Assembly (NCBI GenBank): GCA_012295275.1
Contig: CM022679.1
Location: forward strand, 19,098,342-19,160,341
DNA from: Chrysomallon squamiferum
Taxonomy: Eukaryota; Mollusca; Gastropoda; Neomphalida; Peltospiridae
Reading direction: 5' to 3'
Length of the DNA stretch: 62,000 nt
In this document: positions 11,047-22,400 of the stretch, piece after piece
Layout of the letters: every line of letters starts with the position of its first letter
How positions within the stretch are numbered: position 1 is the first letter of the stretch
The notes under the pieces: model-generated
Told to the model about the DNA's origin: nothing
Seen by the model: only the letters and a program-made list of their open reading frames with translations
Databases searched by the model: none
Program-made: the position numbers and the translations under genes

Positions 11047-13246
11047 ATTATTAAAATTAACACAAATAACATAATTATGTTGTTGTTGTTTATTATTGAG
11101 GGAAAATAAAAGAGAGAAGACGCCTGTTGTTACCACTTTGTTAATCATTGTTATCGATTAGAACAGATTTTTGCATCTTCTAATAGAAAGTCTGTAAGAT
11201 ACAACTAGCGTTGATAAACCAATCCTGGGAAGTTGGCAGGAACGGGAAATACGGAAAAGACGTGGTTGATTATACAATGCATCATGCCTCGAATTAGCTT
11301 TCTGAGCTGTTACCAATTACGATATGCATGTGAAATAACAAAAAAAAATAAGAATAATATAACAAGCTCAGTGCTTGTTTTCCTCAGTTAATTTAGCGAG
11401 GAATAAAAAAAGGTTTTATCTTGCTTACGTTCATAGATACTAGCCAATAATTCTCGTTTATTTATTTATTTTGTTTTAATCTCATCATGTAAGTAATATG
11501 TTCAAATCCATTTATCTGCTCAACCAGAATCATATATATCACATTACAAATTTCTTCCGCCTGTCTAGTAACATCGTAATAGTAATAATTAATGATTAAT
11601 TGGGTTCAAAAATCAGTATGATTTCATGAGCATATGCCTGAATATTGAATAAAAATATAGTTGATTTATAATGATAATAAAAACATATCATGGAATATCA
11701 GTAATATAGAACCCCTGTCAATCCATTGCGAGTGTATTTAAACACTGGTGCTATTCTATACGTCGCGTGAAATCATGCGTCTAGAATTTCGAGAGCTTCT
11801 CCTGATGTTATAGGTTAGTGCAATCCATGGTTAACTTATACTGAGAGTTTTGATCACGGCATGCCTGGATTTCGCTGGTTAAATCAACGAACGTATTTCC
11901 AGCTGAATACGGACTGTCTCTTTCTGTGTCATTTCATCATGAAACATTGTTTTTGTTAGCTGGGTCTCAATACAAAATGAATTTAATATTAGTTAATCTG
12001 CTTTGAAAAGAAAAAGAAAAATACTTAGAAGTCTAAATCTACATTCAAATCAGTCAGCAGCATTGGAAGTAAGAAGTTCATGCTCACATGTTGAGCTGCC
12101 CACATTATATTTATATTATACGTTTCTATAAAAATTTAAACTTTACCGATTCTAAAGACAAGAAGACTAGTTATCGTGATGCACTATCTATATTTATTAT
12201 TGATACGACTGCGTAGTTCTTGAAAATAAAATATTCAGCGGTGAAAGCTCAAACAATAAAAAGAGAAAATATCTGATTCGCTTATTCTCATCTTTCTTTT
12301 GCTTTCCTTTCGTCTCGTTCTGTATTTGCATTTATCAACATATTCCTGCTCAGACGACAAAGCTGTATCTAAATAAATGCTATATACCATAGTTTGTAGT
12401 GGACAATAATCTGAGTTTTGATAACTAAAAATAAATCTGTTGACTGATCGAGGGACGCGGGTATCATGCAGAATAATAAAGTTTATAAAAGATTAAGTTT
12501 AAATAAATTTCTGAACTGAAGCGGTATTCGATCAGTTGAATATCCTAGTAAAACAAACGACTGGGATTACAGAAAGGTACAAGAACGAAATATGTGAATT
12601 ATTTTATTACTGTCATTTAAAAACTTGAAGCATATTTTAATTACAACCAAAAAAAGTTGAAGAAGAAAAAGAAATATATTAAAATGTTAATACGTACTTT
12701 GACAATTCTGTCTTAATCACAGACTGCATATACCAGTGCTCGTGTATCGCAAAGTTTGAACGCCCACACGCCGACACTAATGTTCGAATAAACAGATTAA
12801 ACTTAAAATTTATTATTAGAATTTAAATAAAAGTTTATTAATTATTCATTAAAGGTTAATAATGATTAATGTGTTGACAGTGTTTCGTATACTGAAAGGC
12901 TGTATTCTACATCATTACTCTCACGTCTTCAGCAGCTACACTACCCTAATTTCTCTTGGCGAATACTGCAGTAGCCATTAATTTTATTGAAACTGTCAGT
13001 TAGTATTGATGGTTTCACGGCTGGAACTCGACGAAGCTTGATGCTCATCCATCGCCCCAAATAAGTCAAATGCTCAGTTTGCCACAGTGGCTTAACCACA
13101 CATTGGTATATTAGTATTAATTTATCGATTATTAATAATTATGTATTCATATTTTTCGATGGCAGTATATAAATATGCAAAACACACTTACCACACTGTT
13201 TAAAGATAGACATCCAAGCTAAGATGAATACAAGACTATAAGACAT
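956..13246 (-). CDS. Cadherin-superfamily gene, 5' part (signal peptide, EC1, start of EC2)
   Basis: Six minus-strand exons (13192-13246, 8025-8081, 2746-2906, 2232-2294, 1358-1441, 956 or 975-1082) join in one frame with matching phases and encode about 180 N-terminal residues; the gene continues beyond the left edge. Seen: a hydrophobic signal peptide (MSYSLVFILAWMSIF), then SEDVPPGTTI, a typical first-repeat entry. LDVNDNDPYF at residues 120-129 is the DxNDN calcium-binding linker between cadherin repeats, followed by TEVNE..TIGTSVF and DLAVDPDINGRV, the usual opening of the next repeat. Known: such proteins are membrane adhesion or link proteins. EC1 has Cys near its N terminus (20, 22) and a late Cys (near 103), as in protocadherin-15/Cad99C EC1, so that subfamily is a reasonable but unproven guess. 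The multi-exon layout differs from the largely single-exon clustered protocadherins of cephalopods. Membrane segment and cytoplasmic tail are outside the window. Confidence 0.85.
1358..1441 (-). CDS. Cadherin exon 5: calcium-binding linker EC1-EC2
   Basis: 84 nt, phase 0-0, acceptor TATTAACAG, donor GTGAGT at 1357. It contains VILDVNDNDPYF, the diagnostic inter-repeat calcium motif, then FVTEVNE. This is the most diagnostic segment of the gene. Confidence 0.9.
2029..2116. repeat. (GA)n microsatellite
   Basis: About 88 bp of GA with two early C interruptions, in the cadherin intron between exons 4 and 5. Confidence 0.95.
2232..2294 (-). CDS. Cadherin exon 4: end of first repeat
   Basis: 63 nt, phase 0-0, acceptor TTATGTAG, strong donor GTAAGT at 2231. 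It reads IRHRESLPFTLECLYQGWKHV; HRESLPFTLEC corresponds to the 'DRE..F.L.V' strand of cadherin repeats, with a Cys where PCDH15 EC1 also has one. Confidence 0.8.
2746..2906 (-). CDS. Cadherin exon 3: body of first cadherin repeat
   Basis: Acceptor TAATTCCAG precedes 2906. Fifty-three codons follow, beginning TTIMHIPREDGDQW. The only donor that keeps phase 0 with the next exon is GC (GAG|GCAAAG at 2745), so this looks like a GC-AG intron. Asn-Glu-Thr near the end is a potential N-glycosylation site. Reading past the donor meets a stop two codons later. Confidence 0.8.
3296..3796. other. Lys/Arg-rich open frame in cadherin intron, judged non-coding
   Basis: A 166-codon plus-strand frame with an AAG/AAA low-complexity stretch near 3549-3590. 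No domain, no splice context and atypical composition; most likely chance openness in A-rich intron sequence. Confidence 0.3.
3797..4381 (-). mobile_element. Probable LTR fragment (solo LTR) with TATA box and splice donor
   Basis: On the minus strand the segment begins TGTCACGGAATTC, a common gypsy-type LTR start, and may end near TACACA at 3797. Inside are TATAAAAAGG (4219-4210), a purine-rich stretch where transcription would begin, and a strong donor (GAGTATG|GTAAGC at 4078/4077). Just before the donor a frame reads GGETKYDIVFTDEYG. No convincing 5-bp target duplication was found, so the right end is uncertain. It lies in cadherin intron 2, directly beside the pogo-like element. An alternative first exon of the cadherin gene is the competing explanation, but the only ATG frame there is out of phase with exon 3. 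Confidence 0.35.
4392..5092. mobile_element. Non-autonomous pogo/Tigger-like DNA transposon (MITE), 701 bp
   Basis: Imperfect terminal inverted repeats: the left end starts CAGTATTCCCTCGCTATTCG and the right end (minus) starts CAGTATACCCTCACCTATAC. They are flanked by TA at 4390-4391 and 5093-5094. CAGT..CCCTC termini with GCGG/CGCGAA sub-repeats and a TA duplication are characteristic of Tigger/pogo-type elements. The interior is AT-rich with no transposase frame, so mobilisation would need an enzyme encoded elsewhere. Confidence 0.85.
6207..6302. repeat. Compound (ATT)n-(GTT)n microsatellite
   Basis: (TTA/ATT)n interrupted by a GGTTTTGG segment, then (GTT)9. It opens all frames locally and explains poly-Tyr/poly-Leu translations. 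Confidence 0.9.
6621..6867. repeat. 27-bp minisatellite with alternating variants (54-bp higher order)
   Basis: About nine copies of a 27-bp unit. The copies alternate between GTAAGTAAATCACAACTACAG-type and GTAAGGAAAGAACAACTACAG-type, each ending in GTTGTAC or GTTATAC. The unit contains a palindromic core (GTACAACTACAGTTGTAC). Because 27 is a multiple of three, frames stay open across the array on both strands; this is not evidence of coding. Confidence 0.9.
7061..7171. repeat. Compound tetranucleotide repeat (ATTT/GTTT/ACTT)n
   Basis: Successive runs of TTTA, GTTT, TTTA and TTAC units forming one degenerate tetranucleotide tract. Confidence 0.85.
8025..8081 (-). CDS. Cadherin exon 2: start of first cadherin repeat
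   Basis: Acceptor TTCACAG at 8088-8082 and donor GTAAGG at 8024 bound a 57-nt phase 1-1 exon reading CACVVNSTILSFSEDVPP. The SEDVPPG(TTI) motif straddles the splice to exon 3. Two Cys at residues 20 and 22 may pair with the later Cys in EC1. Confidence 0.85.
8082..13190. other. Cadherin intron 1 (5.1 kb)
   Basis: AT-rich, with a poly-T tract at 10207-10226, a CA/TA tract at 11010-11045 and a few GC-richer patches (10560-10760, 11700-11950, 12700-13110). Those patches showed no frame with good splice sites. They may be conserved non-coding DNA, but this cannot be tested here. Confidence 0.5.
13192..13246 (-). CDS. Cadherin exon 1: start codon and signal peptide
   Basis: ATG at 13246-13244 opens 18 codons, mostly hydrophobic, ending in Lys-Gln-Cys. 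A strong donor (GTAAGT) follows at 13191. The exon ends in phase 1 (a lone G), which combines with AT of the next exon to give Asp. Too short for ordinary ORF searches; the choice of start rests on the signal peptide and the phase match. Confidence 0.8.
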
Positions 13247-15117
13247 AGCTGATGTTGGGTGTAACACAAAGAAGAAAAATGACGTGTTCTTAAAGTCCTA
13301 AAATGTCGTAATAAATATATGAAAGGTTGCTTCCTGCACACGAGTTGCTTCCTAGTGCAAAACTGGCACTCACTCCATATCCTGCAGGATTTCTCGCTTC
13401 CTATCAAATAACACGTGCACCCAGTATGTGTCCCTTGATTCACGTAAATACTTTAATCTAGAAGAAAGTTACTCTAGCTGTTTCTAAAGTCTTCAACACT
13501 TTGACATAAAAATGTCAAGAATTGTTTTCAGTCCATGAGACATCCGATAATTTCAGTGCGTAAAAATGCACCTTATTGGGTGTAATCTCCGTTTAGTCGA
13601 TTTTAAATGAAGCAATGCAGAAGACGAAACAAATCCTCTATGAAGTCCAGATTTTCAAATCGTTCTTTGCTGTCTGACATGAAACAAAGATTGAAGTGAA
13701 TTACATTTTTCTCAAGGTTTTGTATGATGGACACTCCTTGCGAATATCTTCCACAGTGGCTCGTAAATTTGTAACATGCAAATATTTTACCTGTTCACAT
13801 GTGCTTGGAGAGTTTGCGGCCCTCTTGTGTTTATATATACCCAACAGTGGTATGAATACCAGGCTTTGTGTCTTTGTTTGCAAATATGAGCCCAGCCTTT
13901 GTAGTTTTATCGTTTTCCTAATACGATTATATCACCCCATTATAGGATGAGCATACATTTTGCCCGAAAAATAAATAATTTATTTAATTAATTAGTCGAT
14001 TAAATAAATGTTTCAATTTCAAGAGTATCTACTGCCCTTCCTCTTCCTCTACTTAGGAAATTATTTATTTGGAGTCTGTAACATCTCGTATTTTATATAT
14101 ACGCCCAATATCTTCATTGGTTCTTTCTTTTTAACTGTTATTATTTTTTAATAATGTAATATTTTTTACATCTTTTAGCTCTCTTATTTTATTTATTTAT
14201 CGGGAATCCTAAGAATATTAATGAAACATCAGGTGTGTAAGAGTTATTCAGATGAGTTTAATATATTTAAGAAAATAAATACAAAGTTATTTCAGTTAGA
14301 ATGCTATCATTTAGCAGAAAACACGCAGAACAACTTTTATTACTTATAATCCACAATAATGTATATACACATACATAAAATCAGCGTGGAGTTATGTGTA
14401 TAAAAAAGAGATGGTAGATGATTGGAAAAATATATATATACTTCAAAGGATAACAATTAATCGATTTATTCCTTAAGTATAAAGTTAATTGGTGTTAGAA
14501 TTTGAAAAGATAAGAAATTATTTAAATTTAAAAAAATATACATTCCTGTCTGGTTTCAGAAAGTAGACAAAATAAATATCGTCTAAAACACCCGACTGGT
14601 TGTCGACGCTAACTCAAGATTAAAGTTCATTATCTGAAACTAGACAGAAATACAACAATAAACACATTTGTTTTTTACATCTTACTCCAGAATTAGGCAA
14701 AGTTTTAATGTTAATAATAAACATTACTACTGATGAGTACAAACTTCATAATCACTTTGTTTACAATTTACAATTTCACGTAGTTTATATGTAATTGCAG
14801 ATTAAACAAACGTAAAAAAGAAATATATAATGTAAAATAACAGAATGGGATAAAAAAAAATTTACATATTGATTTATTGATTTATTTTATTTTATTTTAT
14901 TTTATTTTATTTATTTTTTTTTTTTTATTTTTATTTTTTTGTATTTTTGGTTTACATTATTAATAATTTTATGGAGTGATGTGGTGAAGGTAGTAGTTGT
15001 CGCGGTTATAGTAATGGTAGTTTAAAACGCAGAATTCGTCGTATATATATATATATTTTTGTATTTACGTTCTCAATTATCGATTCAATACTTCTGATTA
15101 ACTGTCGAGATATTCAA
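13247..15117. other. Region between cadherin 5' end and gene X 3' end
   Basis: 13,247-13,960 is GC-richer and probably holds 5' untranslated/promoter sequence of the cadherin gene. The rest is AT-rich, with a TTTTA-rich tract at 14876-14945. TTTATT at 14873-14878 (AATAAA on the minus strand), 240 nt past the gene X stop, is a possible poly(A) signal. Confidence 0.4.
13791..13839 (-). promoter_or_regulatory. Candidate TATA promoter and short non-coding first exon upstream of the cadherin start
   Basis: On the minus strand TATATATAAA (13839-13830) is followed, about 30-40 nt on, by a good donor CAG|GTAAAA (exon end 13791). A short untranslated exon spliced toward the start-codon exon at 13246 would fit, but no acceptor was fixed. 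Chance occurrence is possible in AT-rich DNA. Confidence 0.3.
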
Positions 15118-15269
15118 TTAATCGGAATATTTCTGTAGCTTGTATTGTTCAAAATAATCAGCCAGCCATTGATTCTTTTTATTAATTTCAGCTAATTTTT
15201 CGATTAACATCTGATTGAGGTCAACGTATAGTGTTCTGGTCACTGTGTTTATAAGTCTGGATGCTTCCT
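15118..15269 (-). CDS. Gene X last exon
   Basis: Acceptor CTCTCTTTCTCCAG, then 49 codons and TAA. It reads EEASRLINTVTRTLYVDLNQ, then MLIEKLAEINKKNQWLADYF and EQYKLQKYSD, an amphipathic helical tail. Phase 1 start matches the exon at 15547-15600 exactly. Confidence 0.75.
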
Positions 15270-15657
15270 CTGGAGAAAGAGAGATTGGCGGGTTAATGAA
15301 TTAGTGAGACAAACTTCATAATCACCTATCTTCTAGGAGTACTATGCTGCAGGCAGACACTGTAAGAATCCCAGAGGACTGAAAACCGCTCAGTTCAGTC
15401 ATTACTTAATCATAGTTCGTTCTGAATTTCATTTCACATTTATTCGTATTTTAAGGCCATGTCAGCCTTATTACATAATATACATCATTCACTTTGATTT
15501 TTTATAAAATATATGTATTTATTAACCTATCTTAAATTTCTCATACCAGCTTTTAAGAACTGAGACATTATATCTGTTCTCCCTGGCAGCTGAGTGTGGG
15601 CTGGAAATAATAAACTGTGAGTTTTAAACATGGAATAATGCTCTATATAAATGTCCT

Positions 15658-15703
<46 letters not shown>

Positions 15704-16345
15704 CATACGAAATATTAATAAATCTCTTACATTTCTTATCTTTCAAAATATTTAATCCATCATCATCAGAAATAAAAAAAATTTTTATTAATTCGCTTAA
15801 TAAATAATATCAATAATAAAAACTATTTAAAAAACAAAACAAATCCGGAATTATCTGCATCAGAATATCATTATTCGGAAAAGAAACTGATTAATAAATG
15901 CGCTAGTTTTTCTACCAGGAAAAAAATAATCAACAACGTAAGAAGTCGAGGAAAAGGCAGCAATCAGAAGATAACGAATATGTTAAAAATGATCTTAAAT
16001 ATGATTATGAAATCTCGTTACAAAATTTAATAAGAATTTCATGGTCTTCCCTTTGCCGTAGGTTTAAGACATTTATCTTTATCACCAATTAGAAGAAAAA
16101 TAAATAGTGAAGTAATTAGTGAATGATAATTGAAACGATGATGATGGGATTGACGATGATAATGGCGACGATGAGAAGTAAATGATAATGAATGATTACA
16201 GGTTAACAGAATAGGAAGATGAAAGTAAATATGTGTGTGTACATCCACACACAGGCAGGGGAAGTAAAGAAAAAACAAGATATTGTACAGTAAACAGATT
16301 ATTAAATAAACTGCATTAGCTAAAGGTATTTTTTTTAAAATTCAC

Positions 16346-16402
<57 letters not shown>

Positions 16403-19372
16403 CAAAGCAGTATAAAAGAAATAGTTTAGTGTTGAACTTTTCTTTTTTACATCTTTCACTGAGTTTACATACTGGTTTGCAAGTTTTCGCAAAAGGCACA
16501 TGCCTCAGATAAACACACACACGTGTGTGCCAAGGGATTAAAGTTGTGTATTCGCTGCGATGGCAAACTGCAGATACAGTGAAACCCTGACACAGACCAG
16601 CTGCTTTCAGAGCTAAAATTAAATATCTGCGACATTTAGTGTAAACAAGAAGTCGACTTTTGTCAATTGGCTTTCCACACACCGTCCACGCGATTGTGAC
16701 AATGACCGCGAGAAACACGTGCGCTGGACTCACAGTGTTTGTATTGGAAACAAAAAGTAAATCACTGTTTGTCTGCAATTGAAGAGTGTGAAAGAATACT
16801 TCAGTACATTTTTCTATAAACGTTACTACCTATTAAATAGATATTAAAGAAAGAAAGAGAAACGAAAGAAAAATTACAATTCTACAGCCATTGACTATTC
16901 TTATTGATTAGCAGGAAGGAAATGTCTATGTGTTTCGTTGAGAGGATAGCACACACGCAGGCATTGAAAAGACAATACTGGAATTTTGACTGAAATGAAA
17001 AACGCCGATTGTTATCTTCATTCTGGCACCTTGATTTGTTAACGCACTGAAAATAATCCCTTTACGAGAACATAATCATTTTCAAAACAGAAAAAAAGAA
17101 AGAAAGTGAAAAGTGTGATAATAATATATATTATAAAACTAAACAACAGAAAAAGAAGAAATATTTAGTATGCAGTAATATACAGATAAAAATACTGACA
17201 CAAAAAAAAAAAAAAATCAGTAAATAAATAACAAAAATAAAATCATGGTTGAAAAAGAACATTTGTATCGTTTATACAAATTAATTACATATTTTAATTA
17301 AAATTTAAATTAATTTTAGATATAACAAGTAATAAAAACAAACCAAAAATTAGAAAAACAAGAAAAGTTAAATTTTACCAGATTTTGCAGCTGAATTTCT
17401 GAGTAAAACGTGAAACACAATCTTTCTCCCATTGCGCCATCACTCAAATATATCTTAATATAACTAACGTCTAAAAGAAAATAATATTTTTATATTAAAT
17501 GTAACTGAACGAAATAACAGACTAGTATAATACAACAATTTCCAGCTTTAAAAATTAAATTAAATAAAAAAGGTTTTAGACAGGACTATTGAACTTCGGA
17601 ATAAGTAATGTGAGAAACCCCGAAAGTATATTAATTATCATACAAAATGGATACTGCCAAAATGTGAACCAGTCATGAACGTTTGTAAAAAATCCTCCAT
17701 ACACATTCTCACACAGAGAAAAAGAGAGAGGCAGACAGAAAACAGACTGGGTGGCACGAAGATAGACAAATAGAACCAAACAATAAAAAAGCAAACATAA
17801 TGAGTATAGTAATAGCAGTAGTAGTAGCAATAGTAGTAACAGCAGTTACACTAATAAGTATAGTTGTAGTAGTAGCAGCAGCAAGTTATAGTATAGTAGT
17901 GACAGATAGAGGTAGTTGTAGAAATAGCAATAGTGCAGAAGTAAACAATTTAGTGTCCTAACATTTCTTTAAAAAAGTCGAAGAATGTTTTGCTTTCCAG
18001 GTGATCATGAAGTATTAATCAGGGGCGGTTACAATAAATACATTGTCAGCACTCAGTGTAAATAACAAGATTAAAAAACCCAGAAGTAGATGCACATTTA
18101 AGTGAATTCCTTCTGCACGGGATGTTTTTCACAGAAAATTATTTCCCGACAAAACGCTTTACTGCATGTAACTATAGAACACTGAAACACTGGAACTTGG
18201 AAATCAGAAACGAATAGCTAATGTTTATATTCATATTATTTGGTGATTTTTGCAGAAAACAGTTTAGCAATGCATTTGTGTTTATCATAATATGCCTGAA
18301 ACCAGGAACCAATTGTGGTGCCATTAACATGTTTTTAATTCATAAAGACAAATGTGGATAAGTGTTTAAGTCAGAAATAGCATCATGCAGGTTTTTTTAG
18401 CTTTGAGCATTAGTGTTCATATATATTTGTTTTACGACAGTTTATAACATTTACACATAAAAGATCCCTTTATTCTAATTGAGAAAACAAACAAACAAAT
18501 AAACAACAACAAAATAACTCTGCTGTATGTAATTTTCTTTATATGACTGGTTTATTTTTTTACTTTGATACAAATGTGTAATTGAAACTAAAACACAATT
18601 TTGTAATCTCTAAACTCTAATATTAAAATAAAATTTTACTGCAACTTTCGATCAATAATTATATCTGCATGGGCGATACCAGAAATTATTAACATATAAC
18701 TGTAATTTTGTGCGAACTAATGTTTATGAGTTGTAAAGTCAAAAGTACGAATAGAATGGTTATTTCGAAGCAAGATAAACAACAGGGGATAAACCTACTA
18801 CAAATTATTATCAGTTTGTTTTACATATAATGAAGAAATAAAATAGAATTTCGTAAATTTACTGAACACTTCACATTTAAACCGCATGAGACAGGAAACT
18901 TGTGGCACGTGTGAAAAAATAGACCTTAATTTCCAGTTGTGACTGAGCAAGTAATTCAGCGCTGGTTACGATTTGTTAAAAAGTATCTAAAAAAAATAAA
19001 AAATCAGTAACTAACTAATATTATTTTCAAATGAGATTAACTATTTTAATGAAAACTAATTTGATTAATATAATGGTATATGTGAAATTAAAATACTAAC
19101 ACATACGGCAAACACGAAGCTAAATGAGTAGACGTATTCACCTTTTTATAAACAAAGTGTTTGTATGCAGGTAAACTGGCTCCATAAAGTCAGCCCATTA
19201 TGATGGTGGTGTCACTAAATACATTGTCAGAACTGATTTTCTGTTCAACAGTCATGAAAATACGTAAAACTTACAAAGGTTACTGGCCATTGAAGGTCAA
19301 ATACAATTTACTTCTGTACAAAATATTTTACTTTAATTATTATTATTTAAAACTTTTTTGTTATTGTTGTTG

Positions 19373-19428
<56 letters not shown>

Positions 19429-22400
19429 TAATAGCTGTAGTAATAGTAAATTAATAAAGGTAACTGAATGATAAAACTACTGCTGCAGTGAGTTGGCTAT
19501 GTGATGGAAACAAGAATGTACATTTGAGAATATGGTATTTATGTCATCTATAATGAATATTAATAGGTTATACTGAGAAATTACAAATACTTTTTTTATT
19601 AATCTAATCTTTTGACACAGTAAATAAAAGAAACTCCTGACATATTTCAAATGAACTGGTCTTTATATAATTATGTTTAAAAATTATAATTTTGGTAGAC
19701 TTGGTAGAGTAATGATAAATAATAATAATAATAATAATTTATTAGTGGTAATAAGAACAGTAATAGTAGTAGTGGTTGTGGTGGTAATGGTTTAGGCGGC
19801 GATGGAAGTAGTACTAGTAGTTGTAGTAATGGTAGAAGCAGTAGTACTACCAACAGCACGTATTATTATGCACGTGTTATACATTTCAAGTGACATTAAA
19901 CCAAGCTTTCTGGTTATAACTTAAGTGTTTCTATCAGCCCAACAACGTCGACAGAATGTTCAGATATTTCAAATTTGAACTGTTAATGACCAGTAGAAAA
20001 TAAACTAAGCATGGGTCATTCTTTTGGTTTGAACGCAGCTCAAGTTATTTAAAACCGAACGCGTTACCTCAAAAATCAAATTATTCTACGATGACCAAAA
20101 CCTTTTAAAACATGAATCTAGTTTATATTGGATAAGGAAAATACTGAACAGGCAGAACAGATACATTCTGTGGTGGGGATAATTTTTAAGCGCTGATTAC
20201 GAGATGTCAAGAATTAAAACGGTTCAAATAAATAATACTTTTAACTAATATGAACTATTTTAATAAAAATTAATTTTTCACAGTATAATGGTATATCTCA
20301 AATTAAAACAATAACGAAAATGCCAAAAACATAACTAAGTGGATAGGGGTCTAGATAATTTTATAAATAATGATATTCGAATGCAGAAAACAGACCTCGT
20401 TAAATCAGTGGTAGGTGATCGTGAATTCTTTAACTCTAAATTAGGAGCAGAACATTTTGAAAAAATATTTAATGTATATGTATTATGTACACCATATCTT
20501 ACAAGACTCAGGTTTCACTGCTAAATGTTAGCTTATACTAATAATAATCTTCGACTTTACAGACAGTAAGTCCCTTTCCAATCTTGAAAGGTTAATAACA
20601 AAATTTACAACTGTGTGTTCTAGTTACATTAATTGTCTGTTACGAGTAACTGTTTTGTCGTAGAGCTATTACTGTCTCCCGTCGTTCATGGTATAAGTAG
20701 AAGTAATAATACTTTGAGAGTATAAAGTTGTCTTACTATAGATAAAAACAGTTTAATTTTGCTTTTAGCAAATTTTCATTCATAACCCGTTACATTGACA
20801 AAGATTTAATTTGTCGGGAGACTTCGCTGTGAGTAATAAAGAAAATGTTGCAGAAGGACGAGGCGAACTGCCTCCAGAAGTACACGTTGAGCAGTCTTGT
20901 TATATTATTAGTACACAGAATAAAAATAATGAAAAAATTAGTTTAAAAATAATAACAAAAGGATGTTATTGTTTGTTTGCATTAAGAAAACAACGAAAAG
21001 GTTTTCATTGTTATCGATATAACTTTGACCCTGAGCCGCGTATCGCTAAACAGCTGAATATCTGCTAGATTATTGCAGCCTGTTCGATCATTTTCTGAAT
21101 ATAATTTCATATCTTGCTAACTGTGCATCGAAAAAAGCATTTGACCTACGACTGCCTAAATTAAGCTAATGATGGTTAACCTAAAACGAAGTATGGATTA
21201 GAATTTAAGACCAATATAATTGTAGCAGTAGAAAATAATCAGCTCTCGAAATCAGTGAAATAAAAGCCTTCGGTGATATGGTTGTGTGTGCTTGTAGCCA
21301 AATATGCTGAACACTGCATTTAAACAAAACCTCGGACAATCAGACGTGTCGAACTAGTGCTTGGGACAAATTAACATCTTCAGGATAGGAAGAGTCAACG
21401 AACCTAATTATATTTAATTGACACTTAACTAAACCAGGAAATAACATATCACAGATAGTTCTGCTTATAATGAACGATCTGCAGTATGGTGGACTGTTAA
21501 GTAGAGGAATAGTTGTTTGTATCTTACGTTCAGCGTTTATTTCAAACACCAGACGCGCTGTCTGACAAGATCACATATTATGACGGTGGCGGTCATTACA
21601 CACATTGTGAGAATTAATTTCCTGTTCTGCAGTCAGGAAACTCGTAAAATTTACTACCATTACTGGCCTTAAAAGTCAGATAAAATTTTCTTGAATAAAC
21701 AATATTTCTTTATTTATTTTTTTATCTTTTTTATCTTTATTTTTTATTTTTATTTTTGTTAAATTTAATAAATGTAATAAAACTACCAACACTGCAATGA
21801 GTTGTCTGGAAGTGTTCAGCTACTTGAGAGAGTGGTAAAAACTAGAATGTTTCTTTGAGAATATGGTATTTTTCTTTATCTATAATGTATATAAGTAAGT
21901 TATACTATGAATTCCAAACATTTGTTTCTAATCTTTTGAAAGGGTTAAGGAATGAAATGCATAAATAAAACAAATTCCTGAAAATTTTTAAGTAATACAT
22001 ATCTTGAAATAATTATTTTGAAAATTATATTTTTATATATACTTCTTGGCGTACAGGCAATTAATGATGATGATGAGATAACGACGATGATACTACTATT
22101 ACTACTACTGGTAGCCTACTACTACTACTATTACTATTACTGGTAGCCTAATACTACTACTATTACTATTACTGGTAGCCTAATACTACTACTATTACTA
22201 TTACTGGTAGCCTAATACTACTACTATTACTATTACTGGTAGCCTAATACTACTACTATTACTATTACTGGTAGCCTAATACTACTACTACTATTACTAC
22301 TACTGGTAGCCTACTACTACTATTACTACTACTACTACTACTACTACTAATAATAATAATAATAATAGTGTAGTAACAGTAGTAGTAGTAGTGATGGTAG

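Noticed and set aside
13219-13443. 74-codon minus-strand frame
   Set aside because: Overlaps the cadherin start exon in another frame; the signal-peptide frame with a strong donor is preferred.
15721-15800. Possible gene X exon ending AAAT|GTAAGA near 15734
   Set aside because: Its start phase does not fit, the acceptor is poor, and the exon at 16473-16626 already supplies the needed phase.
16335-16778. 147-codon minus-strand frame with many Cys, looking like a secreted peptide
   Set aside because: It overlaps the gene X cysteine-rich exon in a different frame and runs into the (AG)n repeat; the phase-consistent exon frame explains the sequence better.
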